A DNA stretch of 64,000 nt from Acidobacteriota bacterium (GCA_016196065.1 JACPYL010000010.1:1426001-1490000), one strand, 5' to 3'; shown: positions 1-9,032, counted from the first letter of the stretch. Translations and numbers: made by a program. Notes: generated by a model from the sequence alone, not told the origin.

Positions 1-628
1 TCCCTGCAACCTGCTCAAACACTTTCGTGAAGTCCAGAGAGTGATAATTCTGGATGATCAGGAACAGGGCGATCAAGAATCCGAAGTCGCCGATTCGATT
101 GACGATGAATGCCTTCTTGCCCGCTGCTGCCGCCGAATCTTTCGTGAACCAGAATCCGATCAGCAAGTACGAGGCCAGGCCCACGCCTTCCCATCCGATG
201 AACATGACCAGATAGTTCTTCGCCAGCACCAGCGTCAGCATGAAGAACATGAACAGGTTCAGATAGGACATGAAGCGGTAGTAGGAAGCGTCGTCCCACA
301 TGTAGCCGACCGAGTAGATGTGGATGAGGAATCCGACCCCGGTGACGACCAGCAGCATTACAAGCGATAGTTGGTCCAGATAGAAAGCGAAGTCGACTTG
401 AAAATCGCCGGCTCGCATCCAATGGATGCCCCGATCGAAGACATACGGAGCTTCTGCTGCTGAAAACCCGAACGCAATCTTGAGTGCAAGCAGGAATGCA
501 GCGCCACAGAAGACGAGCGCAATCGTCGTGACTGCGGTCTTCGACGACCGGCGTCCGAAGATGCCGTTGATCGCCGCTCCAGCCAGTGGCAGGACCGGAA
601 TGAGCCAGAGATAAGGGTTCGGCGTCAT
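1..628 (-). CDS. nuoL: NADH-quinone oxidoreductase subunit L (partial)
   Basis: This is the N-terminal part, about 209 residues, of the large antiporter-like proton-pumping subunit of complex I. The 3' end lies beyond the window. Reading down from the ATG at 628, the protein starts [19 protein letters not shown] and continues with hydrophobic helices. The segments [14 protein letters not shown] and [18 protein letters not shown] are typical of NuoL/MrpA antiporter subunits. The ATG overlaps the nuoK stop as ATGA, so translation is probably coupled. It is the most distal nuo gene visible; nuoM and nuoN would be expected further along. Confidence 0.95.
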   Translation of the reverse strand, partial: MTPNPYLWLIPVLPLAGAAINGIFGRRSSKTAVTTIALVFCGAAFLLALKIAFGFSAAEAPYVFDRGIHWMRAGDFQVDFAFYLDQLSLVMLLVVTGVGFLIHIYSVGYMWDDASYYRFMSYLNLFMFFMLTLVLAKNYLVMFIGWEGVGLASYLLIGFWFTKDSAAAAGKKAFIVNRIGDFGFLIALFLIIQNYHSLDFTKVFEQVAG

Positions 629-927
629 AGTTTGAGCAGGTTCACCTGGTCCACATTCAAAGTTTCGCGCGTACGGTAGACCGCAATGATGATTGCCAAT
701 CCCACCGCGGCTTCTGCAGCCGCCACCACCATCACAAAGAACACGAAGATCTGTCCGCTCAGCGCATGCCAGTGCGCGGCGAAGGCGACGAAGGAGAGAT
801 TCACGCCGTTCAGCATCAACTCAATCGACATGAAGATGGTGATGATGTTGCGCTTGATGAGGAAGCCGAGCACACCGCACACAAAGAGGATTCCACTCAA
901 TGCCAGATAGTAATAAAGAGGAATCAT
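625..927 (-). CDS. nuoK: NADH-quinone oxidoreductase subunit K
   Basis: This 100-residue protein has three predicted membrane helices and is the MrpC-like small membrane subunit of complex I. The conserved glutamate of the second helix is visible in the segment [18 protein letters not shown], and the third helix carries the [12 protein letters not shown] segment. Length matches the family (about 100 residues). It overlaps nuoJ upstream by 4 bases and nuoL downstream by 4 bases, so the J-K-L block looks translationally coupled. Confidence 0.97.
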   Translation of the reverse strand: MIPLYYYLALSGILFVCGVLGFLIKRNIITIFMSIELMLNGVNLSFVAFAAHWHALSGQIFVFFVMVVAAAEAAVGLAIIIAVYRTRETLNVDQVNLLKL

Positions 928-1493
928 CGCCGCTCCCTTCCCGCGCCCACCAGTTCGAGCGTTTCTTTGTCCGCCGGTTCTTCATGCGTGCGGGCGATCG
1001 ACTCGGGCTTGCTGGCGAGAACTACCGCGCCCATGATTGCAATCAGGACCAGAACGGACGTCACTTCAAACGGAAGCAGGAAATCGTGGAACAGCAATTG
1101 AGCGATATCGTGGGGAACTCCGGGCAGGGCAAACAACGAAACCGAACCCATCTCGGAGTGACGCAACAACACCCATGCCACCAATACTGCCCCGATCACG
1201 ACTCCCGGCACTCCCAACAAAACGGCAACCCGGCTCCCGCCCGCGCGTTCTTCTTCGCCGGCGTTCAGCAACATGATGGTGAAGATGAACAGCACCATGA
1301 TCGCGCCCGCATAAACGATGACCTGGATGGCGGCGACAAATTCCGCGCCCAGCAGAAGGTACTCGCCGGCGAGCGAGGCCATCACCACCACCAACGACAA
1401 CGCGCTGTTAATGGGGTGACGCTGCACCAGCAGGTTGACCGCTCCCGCTACGCAGATCCCGCCGAAGAACAAAAATAGTATGAGATGAACCAT
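924..1493 (-). CDS. nuoJ: NADH-quinone oxidoreductase subunit J
   Basis: A 189-residue membrane subunit of complex I with five predicted helices. The segment [20 protein letters not shown] is the signature of the family and lines the proton channel with NuoK. The gene begins 29 bases after nuoH. In most bacteria nuoI lies between nuoH and nuoJ. Here there is no room for it, so the two 4Fe-4S ferredoxin clusters of NuoI must come from another locus or a paralogue. Confidence 0.96.
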   Translation of the reverse strand: MVHLILFLFFGGICVAGAVNLLVQRHPINSALSLVVVMASLAGEYLLLGAEFVAAIQVIVYAGAIMVLFIFTIMLLNAGEEERAGGSRVAVLLGVPGVVIGAVLVAWVLLRHSEMGSVSLFALPGVPHDIAQLLFHDFLLPFEVTSVLVLIAIMGAVVLASKPESIARTHEEPADKETLELVGAGRERR

Positions 1494-1522
1494 TCGTTTC
1501 GCAGTTCTCGTGCTGATTCCAA

Positions 1523-2575
1523 CTACTTCGCTGCTACGGAAAACACATTCGGATACAACGCCACCACCAGTGCCGTTGCGACCAGATTTGCGATCGCAAC
1601 GGGCAGCAGGAACTTCCAGCCAAACGCCATGAGCTGGTCATAGCGGAAACGGGGAAGCGTCCAGCGCACCCAAACGTACAGAAACATGAAAAAGAAAACT
1701 TTCAGACAGAACCAGACAATGGGTAGTACCGCTCGCACGATGTAAGGCCCAAACAATGGACCCGACCATCCGCCGAAAAACAGCAGCGTCGACAGACACG
1801 CTACCGTTACCATGTTGGAATATTCCGCCATGAAGAACATGGCAAACTTCATCGCGCTGTACTCGGTGTGATATCCCGCCACCAATTCGGATTCCGCTTC
1901 GGGAAGGTCGAACGGGGTACGGTTTGTTTCCGCGTATGCGGAAATCAGATAAACAAAAAATGCGATCGTCCCGAGCGGGAAAAAGAAGATGTTCCAGTGC
2001 TTGTGCGCCTGCGCTTCCACGATATGGCGCAAGCTGAAGCTTCCTGCCAGGATCATCACCGGAATTAGTGACAGGCCCAGCGAAACTTCATAGCTGATCA
2101 TCTGAGCGCTGGCACGCAGTCCGCCGAGCAGGGAATACTTGCTGTTCGAAGACCATCCTGCCAGAGCAATTCCGTACACTCCCATGGAGGTGATACCGAG
2201 GACGACCAGCAGGCCGATGTTGAGATCGGTGATCTGCAGCTGAGTCGTGATCGGCCCAACGGTGATCGAATTTCCAAACGGAATTACCGAAATCGCCGTG
2301 ATGGCAAACACGACCGCGATGATCGGCGACGCGATATACAGCGCCTTGTACACGTACGGCTGCGTGAGATCTTCTTTGAAGATGAACTTGATGCCGTCCG
2401 CTAAAGGTTGCAGCAGGCCGAATGGGCCGACCCGCGTGGGTCCCCAGCGATTCTGAATGCGCGCGGACACCTTGCGCTCCAGCCAGACGCTATAAGCAAC
2501 CGCCGTGAGCAGCACAAAAACCACGGCGACCGACTTGATGATCGAGATGATGGCGAAGATCGCGAGTTGATTCAA
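1523..2575 (-). CDS. nuoH: NADH-quinone oxidoreductase subunit H
   Basis: A 350-residue membrane subunit with about eight helices that joins the peripheral arm to the membrane arm and forms part of the quinone chamber. Family motifs are clear: ERKVSARIQNRWGPTRVGP in the first loop, and FDLPEAESELVAGYHTEYS with its cluster of acidic residues. Length is normal. It begins 36 bases after the nuoG stop. Downstream is nuoJ; nuoI is missing from the gap. Confidence 0.97.
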   Translation of the reverse strand: MNQLAIFAIISIIKSVAVVFVLLTAVAYSVWLERKVSARIQNRWGPTRVGPFGLLQPLADGIKFIFKEDLTQPYVYKALYIASPIIAVVFAITAISVIPFGNSITVGPITTQLQITDLNIGLLVVLGITSMGVYGIALAGWSSNSKYSLLGGLRASAQMISYEVSLGLSLIPVMILAGSFSLRHIVEAQAHKHWNIFFFPLGTIAFFVYLISAYAETNRTPFDLPEAESELVAGYHTEYSAMKFAMFFMAEYSNMVTVACLSTLLFFGGWSGPLFGPYIVRAVLPIVWFCLKVFFFMFLYVWVRWTLPRFRYDQLMAFGWKFLLPVAIANLVATALVVALYPNVFSVAAK

Positions 2576-2611
2576 CGAAGTGTCCGTGATCCCTGTGCTG
2601 GTATTTGTGTG

Positions 2612-4966
2612 CTAGTCGGCCGCAATTTCTGTTTCCGCCGACTTGTTTTCCATGACCGAATTCAATGTATGGGAATATCGCCCCAAAGTTCCGGAGCTAA
2701 ATAGATCGTCGTGCGCTGGAACGATGAGTTCCGGCGCGTGCAACGCGCTCGGACCGCTACTGGCAATCTCGGTGTGTTGATCGTTACCTGCCAGCAGATT
2801 GAGTCGCGAAACATCGTATCCCGCCACAACCCGCTGGATTTCATCCAGAATTGCGATCGGATCGAACGGCGTCATACGTGGTTCAAGATTGTGCGCTTCG
2901 AGCCAGACTGCATGGCGGTCGGCTTCGCCCGACTGCACGCCGCGGGTCTGACCCATGTCGGCGCGAGTACCGTGTCCGAAGGGAACCAGCTTGCGCACAT
3001 CGAAGCCCATCGCGTCGGCGATGCGAACGATCATTTCAAAATCCGGTTTGGTGCCGCTGACGTCCCCGGCCTTCTTGGCGAGCTGTACATCGCCGCAAGT
3101 GTTGGTGACCGTGCCTTCCTTTTCGTAGGCATTGGCTGCCGGCAACACAACGTCCGCCAGGGTGGCGGTTTCCGTGATGAACATCTCTTGCACGACGATG
3201 AAAGTTTTGGATAACGAAGCAGGATCAATGCCAAGCCGTCCCACCGGATTCGATCCGACTACGTAGAGTGCTTTCAGTTTGCCAGTCGCTGCGGCATCTA
3301 ACATTCCCGGCAAGTTCAAACCTTTGTCCTGCGGAATGTTGCCCCACTCGTCGCGGAACTGTACGGAATCCGCAACCGGTTGATATCCTGGCAGCAAGTC
3401 AGGGTAGAGTCCCATGTCGGCCGCGCCGCGCGAATTCGCGTAGTCGCTCAGGCAGATCAACTTTGCTCCTGCGAGTGACGAGGCCAACGCAACTAACTTC
3501 TGGACGTCCGCGCCGCGTACTTCCGATCCAAACGCGATGATGAGATTTTGTTCGCCACGAACTTTCTCACGCAGCGCCGTCCAGGCATCGCGATTCGTCA
3601 TGTCGGTGACGAGCGAATCGAGAAGGGAATCGTCGCCGGAGAGGAATCCGACTGCCTTTCCTTCCGTTCCTGCGGGAAGCAGGCCGAATGCGGCGGATTG
3701 ACGGCGCAACTTGATCGGTGCGGAGTTAATCGTGTACAGCCGCGACCGATGGAGCCGAACATTGTTGCGAATCTGGTAAGCGAGCAGTGGATGCTGATTG
3801 GTGGGGTCGTTCCCCAGAAGCAACACAGCCGGCGCATCAAAGACTTCGCGCATGGTGGCTGTCATTCCGGGCTTGCCGTGCAGAGAACCCGCCAGCGCCG
3901 CATAGTCGGCAGTGCGATGGTGATCGACGTTGTTCGTCTTCAATACCACGCGCGCAAATTTTGACAGCAGATAATTTTCTTCGTTGGTCGTGCGATTCGA
4001 TCCGATCACGCCGATCGCTGAGCCGCCATCTTTGTCCCGCACTTCGGCAAAGCGTTTGCCGATGAGGGTGAAGGCTTCTTCCCAAGTGGCGGGATTGAGT
4101 TTGCCATTCTTGCGAATAAGAGGTTGGGTCAGGCGTTCTTTGTGATGGGCGAAATCAAAAGCGTAGCGGCCCTTGATACAGAGAAAGTCGTTGTTGATAC
4201 CGCTCTTGTCGCGGTTGTCACCGCGCACGATTTCCATGCCGGTATCGCAGCGGCGAACGCCGAGAGTGGTTTTACAGCCGTCTCCGCAATGCGTGCAGAC
4301 CGTGCCGACGTGGTTCATTTCCCACGGACGAGTCTTGTAGCGGTACGCGCCGGACGTAAGCGCGCCGACCGGGCAGATGTCGATGCACATGCCGCACTCT
4401 TCGCAATCCAGATGATCGTCCTGGTTGGGAGAAATGAGGGAACCGACACCGCGATTCTGGACGCCCAGGGCCCAGACATCCATGGCTTCACCGCAAACCC
4501 GCACGCAGCGATAACAAAGTATGCAACGCGGACGATCGAAAAATACGACCGGAGACCACTGCTGTTCTTCTTTGTGGTTCTTGGCCTCCATGAACTTCGA
4601 CTCGGCGGCGCCGTACGAGAACGTCATGTCCTGCAATTCACACTCGCCGCCCGCATCGCACACCGGGCAATCAAGCGGATGGTTCCCCAGCAGCAACTCG
4701 ACCATGGCCTTGCGAGATTGACGTATTTCGTCACTGTCGGTGGTAACGATCATGCCTTCGGCAACCACCGTCGTGCAGGCGGTCTGCAGCTTAGGCATCT
4801 TCTCGACTTTGACAACGCACATGCGGCAAGCGCCCTGCAGCGACAGGTTGGGGTAATAACAAAAGGATGGAACTTCGATGGCCGCGCTCTTGCAGGCTTC
4901 AATGAGCAGCGTCCCAGCCGGAGCTGTGAGGGTCTTGCCGTCGACAGTTAGTGTGACATCAGGCAT
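2612..4966 (-). CDS. nuoG: NADH-quinone oxidoreductase subunit G
   Basis: A 784-residue iron-sulfur subunit of the peripheral arm. Visible ligands are a 2Fe-2S site (C36, C47, C50, C64), a His-Cys3 site (H96, C100, C103, C109), a 4Fe-4S set (C148, C151, C154 and C188-C198 residues), and a further set (C224, C227, C231, C263) matching the N7 cluster kept in some bacteria. A molybdopterin-oxidoreductase-like domain without recognised catalytic use follows. The ATG at 4966 has no Shine-Dalgarno sequence. It lies directly against an array of octamers ending in ATTAC, which is unusual and described separately. Confidence 0.97.
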   Translation of the reverse strand: MPDVTLTVDGKTLTAPAGTLLIEACKSAAIEVPSFCYYPNLSLQGACRMCVVKVEKMPKLQTACTTVVAEGMIVTTDSDEIRQSRKAMVELLLGNHPLDCPVCDAGGECELQDMTFSYGAAESKFMEAKNHKEEQQWSPVVFFDRPRCILCYRCVRVCGEAMDVWALGVQNRGVGSLISPNQDDHLDCEECGMCIDICPVGALTSGAYRYKTRPWEMNHVGTVCTHCGDGCKTTLGVRRCDTGMEIVRGDNRDKSGINNDFLCIKGRYAFDFAHHKERLTQPLIRKNGKLNPATWEEAFTLIGKRFAEVRDKDGGSAIGVIGSNRTTNEENYLLSKFARVVLKTNNVDHHRTADYAALAGSLHGKPGMTATMREVFDAPAVLLLGNDPTNQHPLLAYQIRNNVRLHRSRLYTINSAPIKLRRQSAAFGLLPAGTEGKAVGFLSGDDSLLDSLVTDMTNRDAWTALREKVRGEQNLIIAFGSEVRGADVQKLVALASSLAGAKLICLSDYANSRGAADMGLYPDLLPGYQPVADSVQFRDEWGNIPQDKGLNLPGMLDAAATGKLKALYVVGSNPVGRLGIDPASLSKTFIVVQEMFITETATLADVVLPAANAYEKEGTVTNTCGDVQLAKKAGDVSGTKPDFEMIVRIADAMGFDVRKLVPFGHGTRADMGQTRGVQSGEADRHAVWLEAHNLEPRMTPFDPIAILDEIQRVVAGYDVSRLNLLAGNDQHTEIASSGPSALHAPELIVPAHDDLFSSGTLGRYSHTLNSVMENKSAETEIAAD

Positions 4967-4969
4967 TTT

Positions 4970-5001
4970 GTAATTTTGTAATCGGGTAATTTTGCAATCT
5001 A
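4970..5001 (-). repeat. octamer array abutting the nuoG start
   Basis: Four contiguous 8-base units read on the coding (minus) strand as TAGATTGC, AAAATTAC, CCGATTAC and AAAATTAC, ending three bases before the nuoG ATG. The array occupies the place where a ribosome binding site would be. It is the inverted counterpart of the array at 5374-5413, so the two could pair in the transcript around the intervening gene. Confidence 0.85.
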
Positions 5002-5005
5002 AATT

Positions 5006-5365
5006 CTACCGATTCCCGCGAGCCGTAAACTGGGACGCCGTGAAAATCGCACACAGTTCGTGCGCTTCCGCCAGCAGCGGTTCCAGTTTCTTCAACGGGA
5101 CGATGTTACAGTCCGAAAGCATCTCCAGCCAAAACACCGTCTCGTCTGCTTCTTCGACAACAATGCCGATCTTGGCAACCCACTCTGCTTTCGATCGAGC
5201 TCGACATGTCGCTCGATAATTTGCCGCGACCGCTGTCCCACATCGCAAAAGTTGTTTTCCCAAGACTTGCGCGTCCGTCTTAAACGAGAGCGCCCGATAA
5301 ACCCCAACGATTCTAATTGCAAATGCTTTCGTGCGAGCGCGAAGGTCTTCTTGTTGTGACGGCAT
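5006..5365 (-). CDS. four-helix bundle protein (23S rRNA IVP family)
   Basis: A 119-residue helical protein (from the ATG at 5365; a GTG at 5374 is an alternative start). It resembles the four-helix bundle family (TIGR02436 / 23S rRNA intervening-sequence protein, Avd-like). The conserved segments are FKTDAQVLGKQLLRCGTAVAANYRAT near residues 30-55, then a Lys/Glu-rich helix and EADETVFWLEML. It is a foreign-looking gene placed between nuoF and nuoG, which are normally adjacent, and is bracketed by inverted octamer arrays. Members of this family occur inside 23S rRNA inserts and as solitary genes; the biochemical role is not established. No function in complex I is implied. Confidence 0.8.
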   Translation of the reverse strand: MPSQQEDLRARTKAFAIRIVGVYRALSFKTDAQVLGKQLLRCGTAVAANYRATCRARSKAEWVAKIGIVVEEADETVFWLEMLSDCNIVPLKKLEPLLAEAHELCAIFTASQFTARGNR

Positions 5366-5373
5366 CAGGTTCA

Positions 5374-5413
5374 CAAATTACAAAATTACCCGATTACCCG
5401 ATTACCAAGTTAC
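5374..5413 (-). repeat. octamer array after the nuoF stop
   Basis: Five contiguous 8-base units read on the plus strand as CAAATTAC, AAAATTAC, CCGATTAC, CCGATTAC and CAAGTTAC. On the coding strand they become GTAANNNN units. Because the unit is 8 bases and holds TAA, this strand has stops in all three frames. The array starts 8 bases after the nuoF stop codon and is inverted relative to 4970-5001. Confidence 0.85.
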
Positions 5414-5421
5414 AAAATCTT

Positions 5422-6741
5422 CTACGCAAAAACAGGTAACGGCGCGAGCGTGCTCGCTTTTTCAAACGGACACGGCTTGCCTTCCAAATGATCTTCAAAC
5501 TCTTTTCTGAACTTCTTCACGAACGCCATCGTCGGCATCGCGGCCGCATCTCCGAGCGGACAGAAAGTCTTGCCCAGCATGTTTTCGGAGAGGTAGTAAA
5601 TATTATCAATGTCTTTCATCACGCCGCCGCCGGAATGGAAGCGCTTCAGCGTCTTCTCCAGCCAGTCCGTACCCTCGCGGCACGGGATACACCATCCGCA
5701 ACTTTCGTGGCGGTAGAACTTCATCGTGCGCAGCGCGAATTTGACCATGCAGTTGGAATCGTCGAGCACGACCACGCCGCCGGAACCGAGCATGGATCCC
5801 GCTTTTGCGACGCCATCGAAATCCATCGCCACATCGATCTCGGCCGCGGTTAGTATCGGAGTGCTTGATCCGCCAGGAACAACTGCCTTGAGCGCGCGTC
5901 CATTCGGAATCCCGCCGCCGACCTCGTAGATCATCTTCTTGAGGTTGTAGCCCATCGGCAATTCGTAGACGCCCGGCTTGTTCAGGTTGCCCGCGAGACA
6001 GAACAGCCGCGTGCCGCCGTTCTTCGGCGTACCCAGTCCCGCGAACCATTCCGCACCGCCCAGAATAATGTGCGGCACAGAGGCCAGCGTCTCGGCATTG
6101 TTGATAACCGTCGGTCCGCCCCAAAGTCCAACCACGGCCGGGAAGGGAGGTCGAATGCGGGGAATGCCGCGCTTGCCTTCAAGCGACTCCATCAGCGCCG
6201 ACTCTTCGCCGACTTCGTAAGCGCCCGCGCCGCCGTGCCAGAAGATGTCGAGATCGTATCCACTGCCAAAAATGTTCTTGCCGAGAAAGCCTTTTGCGTA
6301 GGCGTCTCGGATCGCCTTCTGCATGATGATCGACAGGTAGCGATACTCGCCGCGAATGTAGATGTAGCCGGTGTGGGATCCAACGGCGATGGCGGCGATC
6401 ATCACGCCTTCGATCACCGCATGCGGATCGTGTTCGAAGATCAGCCGGTCTTTACAGGTGCCGGGCTCGCTCTCGTCCCCGTTGCACAAAACGTATTTCG
6501 GCTTGGCCGACTGTTTGGGAACGAATGACCATTTCATCCCGGTCGAGAATCCTGCGCCGCCGCGCCCGCGCAACCCGGAGTTCTTGACTTCATTGATGAT
6601 CGCGTCCGGTTGCATGCTGAGGGCTTTCTGCACGGCTTTGTAGCCGTCCAGTTCCAGGTAGCGATCGATGTTCGTCGCTCCCTGGCCAAAGCGCTTCGAG
6701 ACTACTCGTACCTCGTCGGGATGTGAGACCAAAGATGCCAT
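5422..6741 (-). CDS. nuoF: NADH-quinone oxidoreductase subunit F
   Basis: A 439-residue flavoprotein that binds NADH and FMN at the tip of complex I. Visible are GLRGRGGAGFSTGMKW (NADH site, about 57-71), the FMN-site region CNGDESEPGTCKDR (86-99), and the N3 4Fe-4S ligands C348, C351, C354 and C394. The usual segment GAGAYICGEE reads GAGAYEVGEE here (171-180), an unusual substitution. No Shine-Dalgarno precedes the ATG at 6741; it follows an octamer repeat directly. The next nuo gene, nuoG, is separated by the four-helix gene. Confidence 0.97.
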   Translation of the reverse strand: MASLVSHPDEVRVVSKRFGQGATNIDRYLELDGYKAVQKALSMQPDAIINEVKNSGLRGRGGAGFSTGMKWSFVPKQSAKPKYVLCNGDESEPGTCKDRLIFEHDPHAVIEGVMIAAIAVGSHTGYIYIRGEYRYLSIIMQKAIRDAYAKGFLGKNIFGSGYDLDIFWHGGAGAYEVGEESALMESLEGKRGIPRIRPPFPAVVGLWGGPTVINNAETLASVPHIILGGAEWFAGLGTPKNGGTRLFCLAGNLNKPGVYELPMGYNLKKMIYEVGGGIPNGRALKAVVPGGSSTPILTAAEIDVAMDFDGVAKAGSMLGSGGVVVLDDSNCMVKFALRTMKFYRHESCGWCIPCREGTDWLEKTLKRFHSGGGVMKDIDNIYYLSENMLGKTFCPLGDAAAMPTMAFVKKFRKEFEDHLEGKPCPFEKASTLAPLPVFA

Positions 6742-6744
6742 GTT

Positions 6745-6822
6745 GTAATTTGGAAATTTTGTAATCTGGTAACTTAAAAACCTGCGGCCACCGAGCCTCG
6801 CATTGCAAAATTACCAATTGCT
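6745..6822 (-). repeat. gene-free octamer element between nuoE and nuoF
   Basis: On the plus strand four 8-base units (GTAATTTG, GAAATTTT, GTAATCTG, GTAACTTA; 6745-6776) are followed by about 25 unique bases and an inverted partner (AAAATTAC, CAATTGCT; 6807-6822). The last two bases overlap the nuoE stop codon, and the other end lies three bases from the nuoF ATG. It has the same plan as the element around the four-helix gene but holds no ORF. Confidence 0.8.
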
Positions 6823-7303
6823 ACTGCTTCCCCTTTTTCTTGTACTCATCGAGCACCTGGTCGAGCCTGTCGATGGTCAGGTTTTCGTGGAAATCGTAGT
6901 TGACCTGGATCGCGGGCGCCCAACTGCAGGCACCGATGCACTCCACCTCTTCCACAGTGAACATCCCGTCTGCGGTCGTGCCTTTGTGTTGGACGCCAAG
7001 TTTTTTCTTGCAGTGATCGAGAAGTTGCTCTCCGCCGACCAGCATACACGCAATGTTTGTGCAGACCTGCACGTTGTATTTCCCGCGCGGCTTCGTGGAA
7101 AGCAGGGAGTAGTAGCTGATCACATTGCGGACTTCAAGTTCGGTCAAGTCAAGGCGCTGCGCCAATTCCAGGATGACTTCGTCGGTCAGCGACCCGACCT
7201 CGTCCTGCGCGTACAAGAGAGTCGGGACGAGCACGGAACGCTTCGTCGGATAATGTCCGAGCATCTCGGTGAAGCGGCTCTCGAATTCTTGCGAAAATTT
7301 CAT
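6821..7303 (-). CDS. nuoE: NADH-quinone oxidoreductase subunit E
   Basis: A 160-residue thioredoxin-fold 2Fe-2S subunit of the NADH dehydrogenase module. The N1a ligands are C81, C86, C122 and C126 in the pattern C-x4-C ... C-x3-C (CTNIAC and CIGAC). I chose the ATG at 7303, giving MKFSQEFESRF, because it leaves a 16-base gap after nuoD. A GTG-like in-frame start at 7351 would overlap nuoD by 32 bases and add residues without family similarity. Confidence 0.95.
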   Translation of the reverse strand: MKFSQEFESRFTEMLGHYPTKRSVLVPTLLYAQDEVGSLTDEVILELAQRLDLTELEVRNVISYYSLLSTKPRGKYNVQVCTNIACMLVGGEQLLDHCKKKLGVQHKGTTADGMFTVEEVECIGACSWAPAIQVNYDFHENLTIDRLDQVLDEYKKKGKQ

Positions 7304-7319
7304 GGTCTTTTGTGTCGCC

Positions 7320-8531
7320 TCAGCGGTCGATATCGCCCACGACCACGTCAATGCTACCTATCGCGGCGATTACGTCCGCAATCAGCCTTCCTTCGCACAT
7401 CTTTGCGAGCACCTGCATGTTGGCAAAGGATGGAGAGCGCATATGAACGCGGTACGGTTTCGCGGTACCGTCGCTGACGATGTAATACCCCATTTCGCCG
7501 CGAGGAGATTCTACTGCCTGATATACCTCTCCAGCGGGAACTGTGAAGCCTTCAGTAATAATTTTGAAGTGATAGATGAGGGCTTCCATCTGCGTCTTCA
7601 TTTTTTCGCGATCAGGCAGGACGACTTTCGGCGCGTCGGCCTTGGTCGACCCTTCCGGCATACCCGCCAATGCCTGCTGCACGATGCCAATCGACTCGCG
7701 GAGTTCCTGTACGCGGCAAACGTAACGAGCCCACACGTCTCCGCCGTTGGAAACCGGCACTTTGAATTTGAATTTTTCGTAGCTCGAGTAGGGAGCGTCG
7801 CGACGCAGATCGATGTCCACTCCACTGCCGCGCAGTGTCGGACCAGTAGCGCCCAAGGCGATGGCATCCTCTTTACTCAAGTGAGCCACGCCCTTCACGC
7901 GCATTAAGAAGATGGGATTCCCGGTTAGCAGGCCTTCGTACTCGTCCACATTCCCGAGGAAACGATCGGCAAATGCTTTCACCTTCTTGAAGAATCCGAG
8001 GGGCGGATCGAGCGCGAGCCCTCCAATGCGGAAGTACGAGGTCATCATGCGCTGTCCGCTGACCATTTCGAACAGTCGAAGCACGTCCTCGCGTTCCCGG
8101 AAGCAATATAAGAAGACCGTCATCGCACCGAGATCCATCGCATGGGTGCCCAGCCATACCAGGTGCGAATTAATGCGCGTCAGTTCGTTCATCAGGACAC
8201 GCATCCACTGCGCCCGCGGCGGAATTTCCAGGCCCAACAACTTCTCGACCGCCAGGCAGTAGGTCAGGTTGTTGGTCATCGGACAGAGATAGTCGATACG
8301 ATCGGTTAGCGGGACGACTTGCTGGTAGAACTTCGCTTCGCAGGTCTTTTCAATGCCGGTGTGCAGGAAGCCGATTTCCGGCATCACGCGGACCACGGTC
8401 TCGCCATCAATTTCCAGTACCAGCCGCAAAACGCCGTGGGTCGACGGATGCTGCGGCCCCATGTTCAGAACAAGAGTCTTTTCCTGACCGGCTACCGGTT
8501 CCAGCACTGGGGATGTGGGATATTGCGTCAT
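7320..8531 (-). CDS. nuoD: NADH-quinone oxidoreductase subunit D
   Basis: A 403-residue 49-kDa subunit, homologous to the large subunit of NiFe hydrogenases, that helps form the quinone site. Motifs include LNMGPQHPSTHGVLRLVLE near the N terminus, GFLHTGIEK, RINSHLVWLG, and the C-terminal SPSFANMQVLAKMCEGRLIAD and IGSIDVVVGDIDR. Length is typical. The gap to nuoC is three bases. Confidence 0.98.
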   Translation of the reverse strand: MTQYPTSPVLEPVAGQEKTLVLNMGPQHPSTHGVLRLVLEIDGETVVRVMPEIGFLHTGIEKTCEAKFYQQVVPLTDRIDYLCPMTNNLTYCLAVEKLLGLEIPPRAQWMRVLMNELTRINSHLVWLGTHAMDLGAMTVFLYCFREREDVLRLFEMVSGQRMMTSYFRIGGLALDPPLGFFKKVKAFADRFLGNVDEYEGLLTGNPIFLMRVKGVAHLSKEDAIALGATGPTLRGSGVDIDLRRDAPYSSYEKFKFKVPVSNGGDVWARYVCRVQELRESIGIVQQALAGMPEGSTKADAPKVVLPDREKMKTQMEALIYHFKIITEGFTVPAGEVYQAVESPRGEMGYYIVSDGTAKPYRVHMRSPSFANMQVLAKMCEGRLIADVIAAIGSIDVVVGDIDR

Positions 8532-8534
8532 GAA

Positions 8535-9032
8535 TTACCGGTATCCCTCCACTGGATAGTCTTTCCGCAGCGGATGGCCTTCCCAATCGTCGGGCATCAA
8601 AAGGCGTTCCAGACGGGGATGGCCGGTGAAGCGAATGCCGAACAGGTCAAATACTTCGCGCTCAAAATAGTTTGCAGCAGGCCATACCGACGTGACCGAC
8701 TCCAGCACCGGACCTTCATCATCCAGCCGGGCCTTCAATCGCACGCGCTCCTTCTTCGAGAGCGACAAGAGATGGTAAACAACCTCGAAGCGTGGCTGCG
8801 AAGGAAACCAGTCGACCGCGGTCACGTCACACAAGTAATCGAATGGGCAAGCCGGATTATCACGCAAAATCGCGCACGCATCGCGGATCAGGTGTTTGTC
8901 GACCCAGATCGTGAGTTCATCGCGATCGTACTTGGCGCTTTGCACGGCAGCAGTGTTCCATTCCAGCAGGCGCGCCACCGCTGGATGCGATTTCAACTGC
9001 TCGAGATCGGTGATAGCGGGGGTGAGCGCCAT
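8535..9032 (-). CDS. nuoC: NADH-quinone oxidoreductase subunit C
   Basis: A 165-residue 30-kDa subunit of complex I. The signature is ANYFEREVFDLFGIRFTGHP followed by RLLMPDDWEGHPLRKDYPV. The ATG at 9032 overlaps the nuoA stop by one base (TAATG), so the two are coupled. nuoB normally lies between nuoA and nuoC and is absent. The NuoC protein is not fused to NuoB or NuoD. Confidence 0.97.
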   Translation of the reverse strand: MALTPAITDLEQLKSHPAVARLLEWNTAAVQSAKYDRDELTIWVDKHLIRDACAILRDNPACPFDYLCDVTAVDWFPSQPRFEVVYHLLSLSKKERVRLKARLDDEGPVLESVTSVWPAANYFEREVFDLFGIRFTGHPRLERLLMPDDWEGHPLRKDYPVEGYR

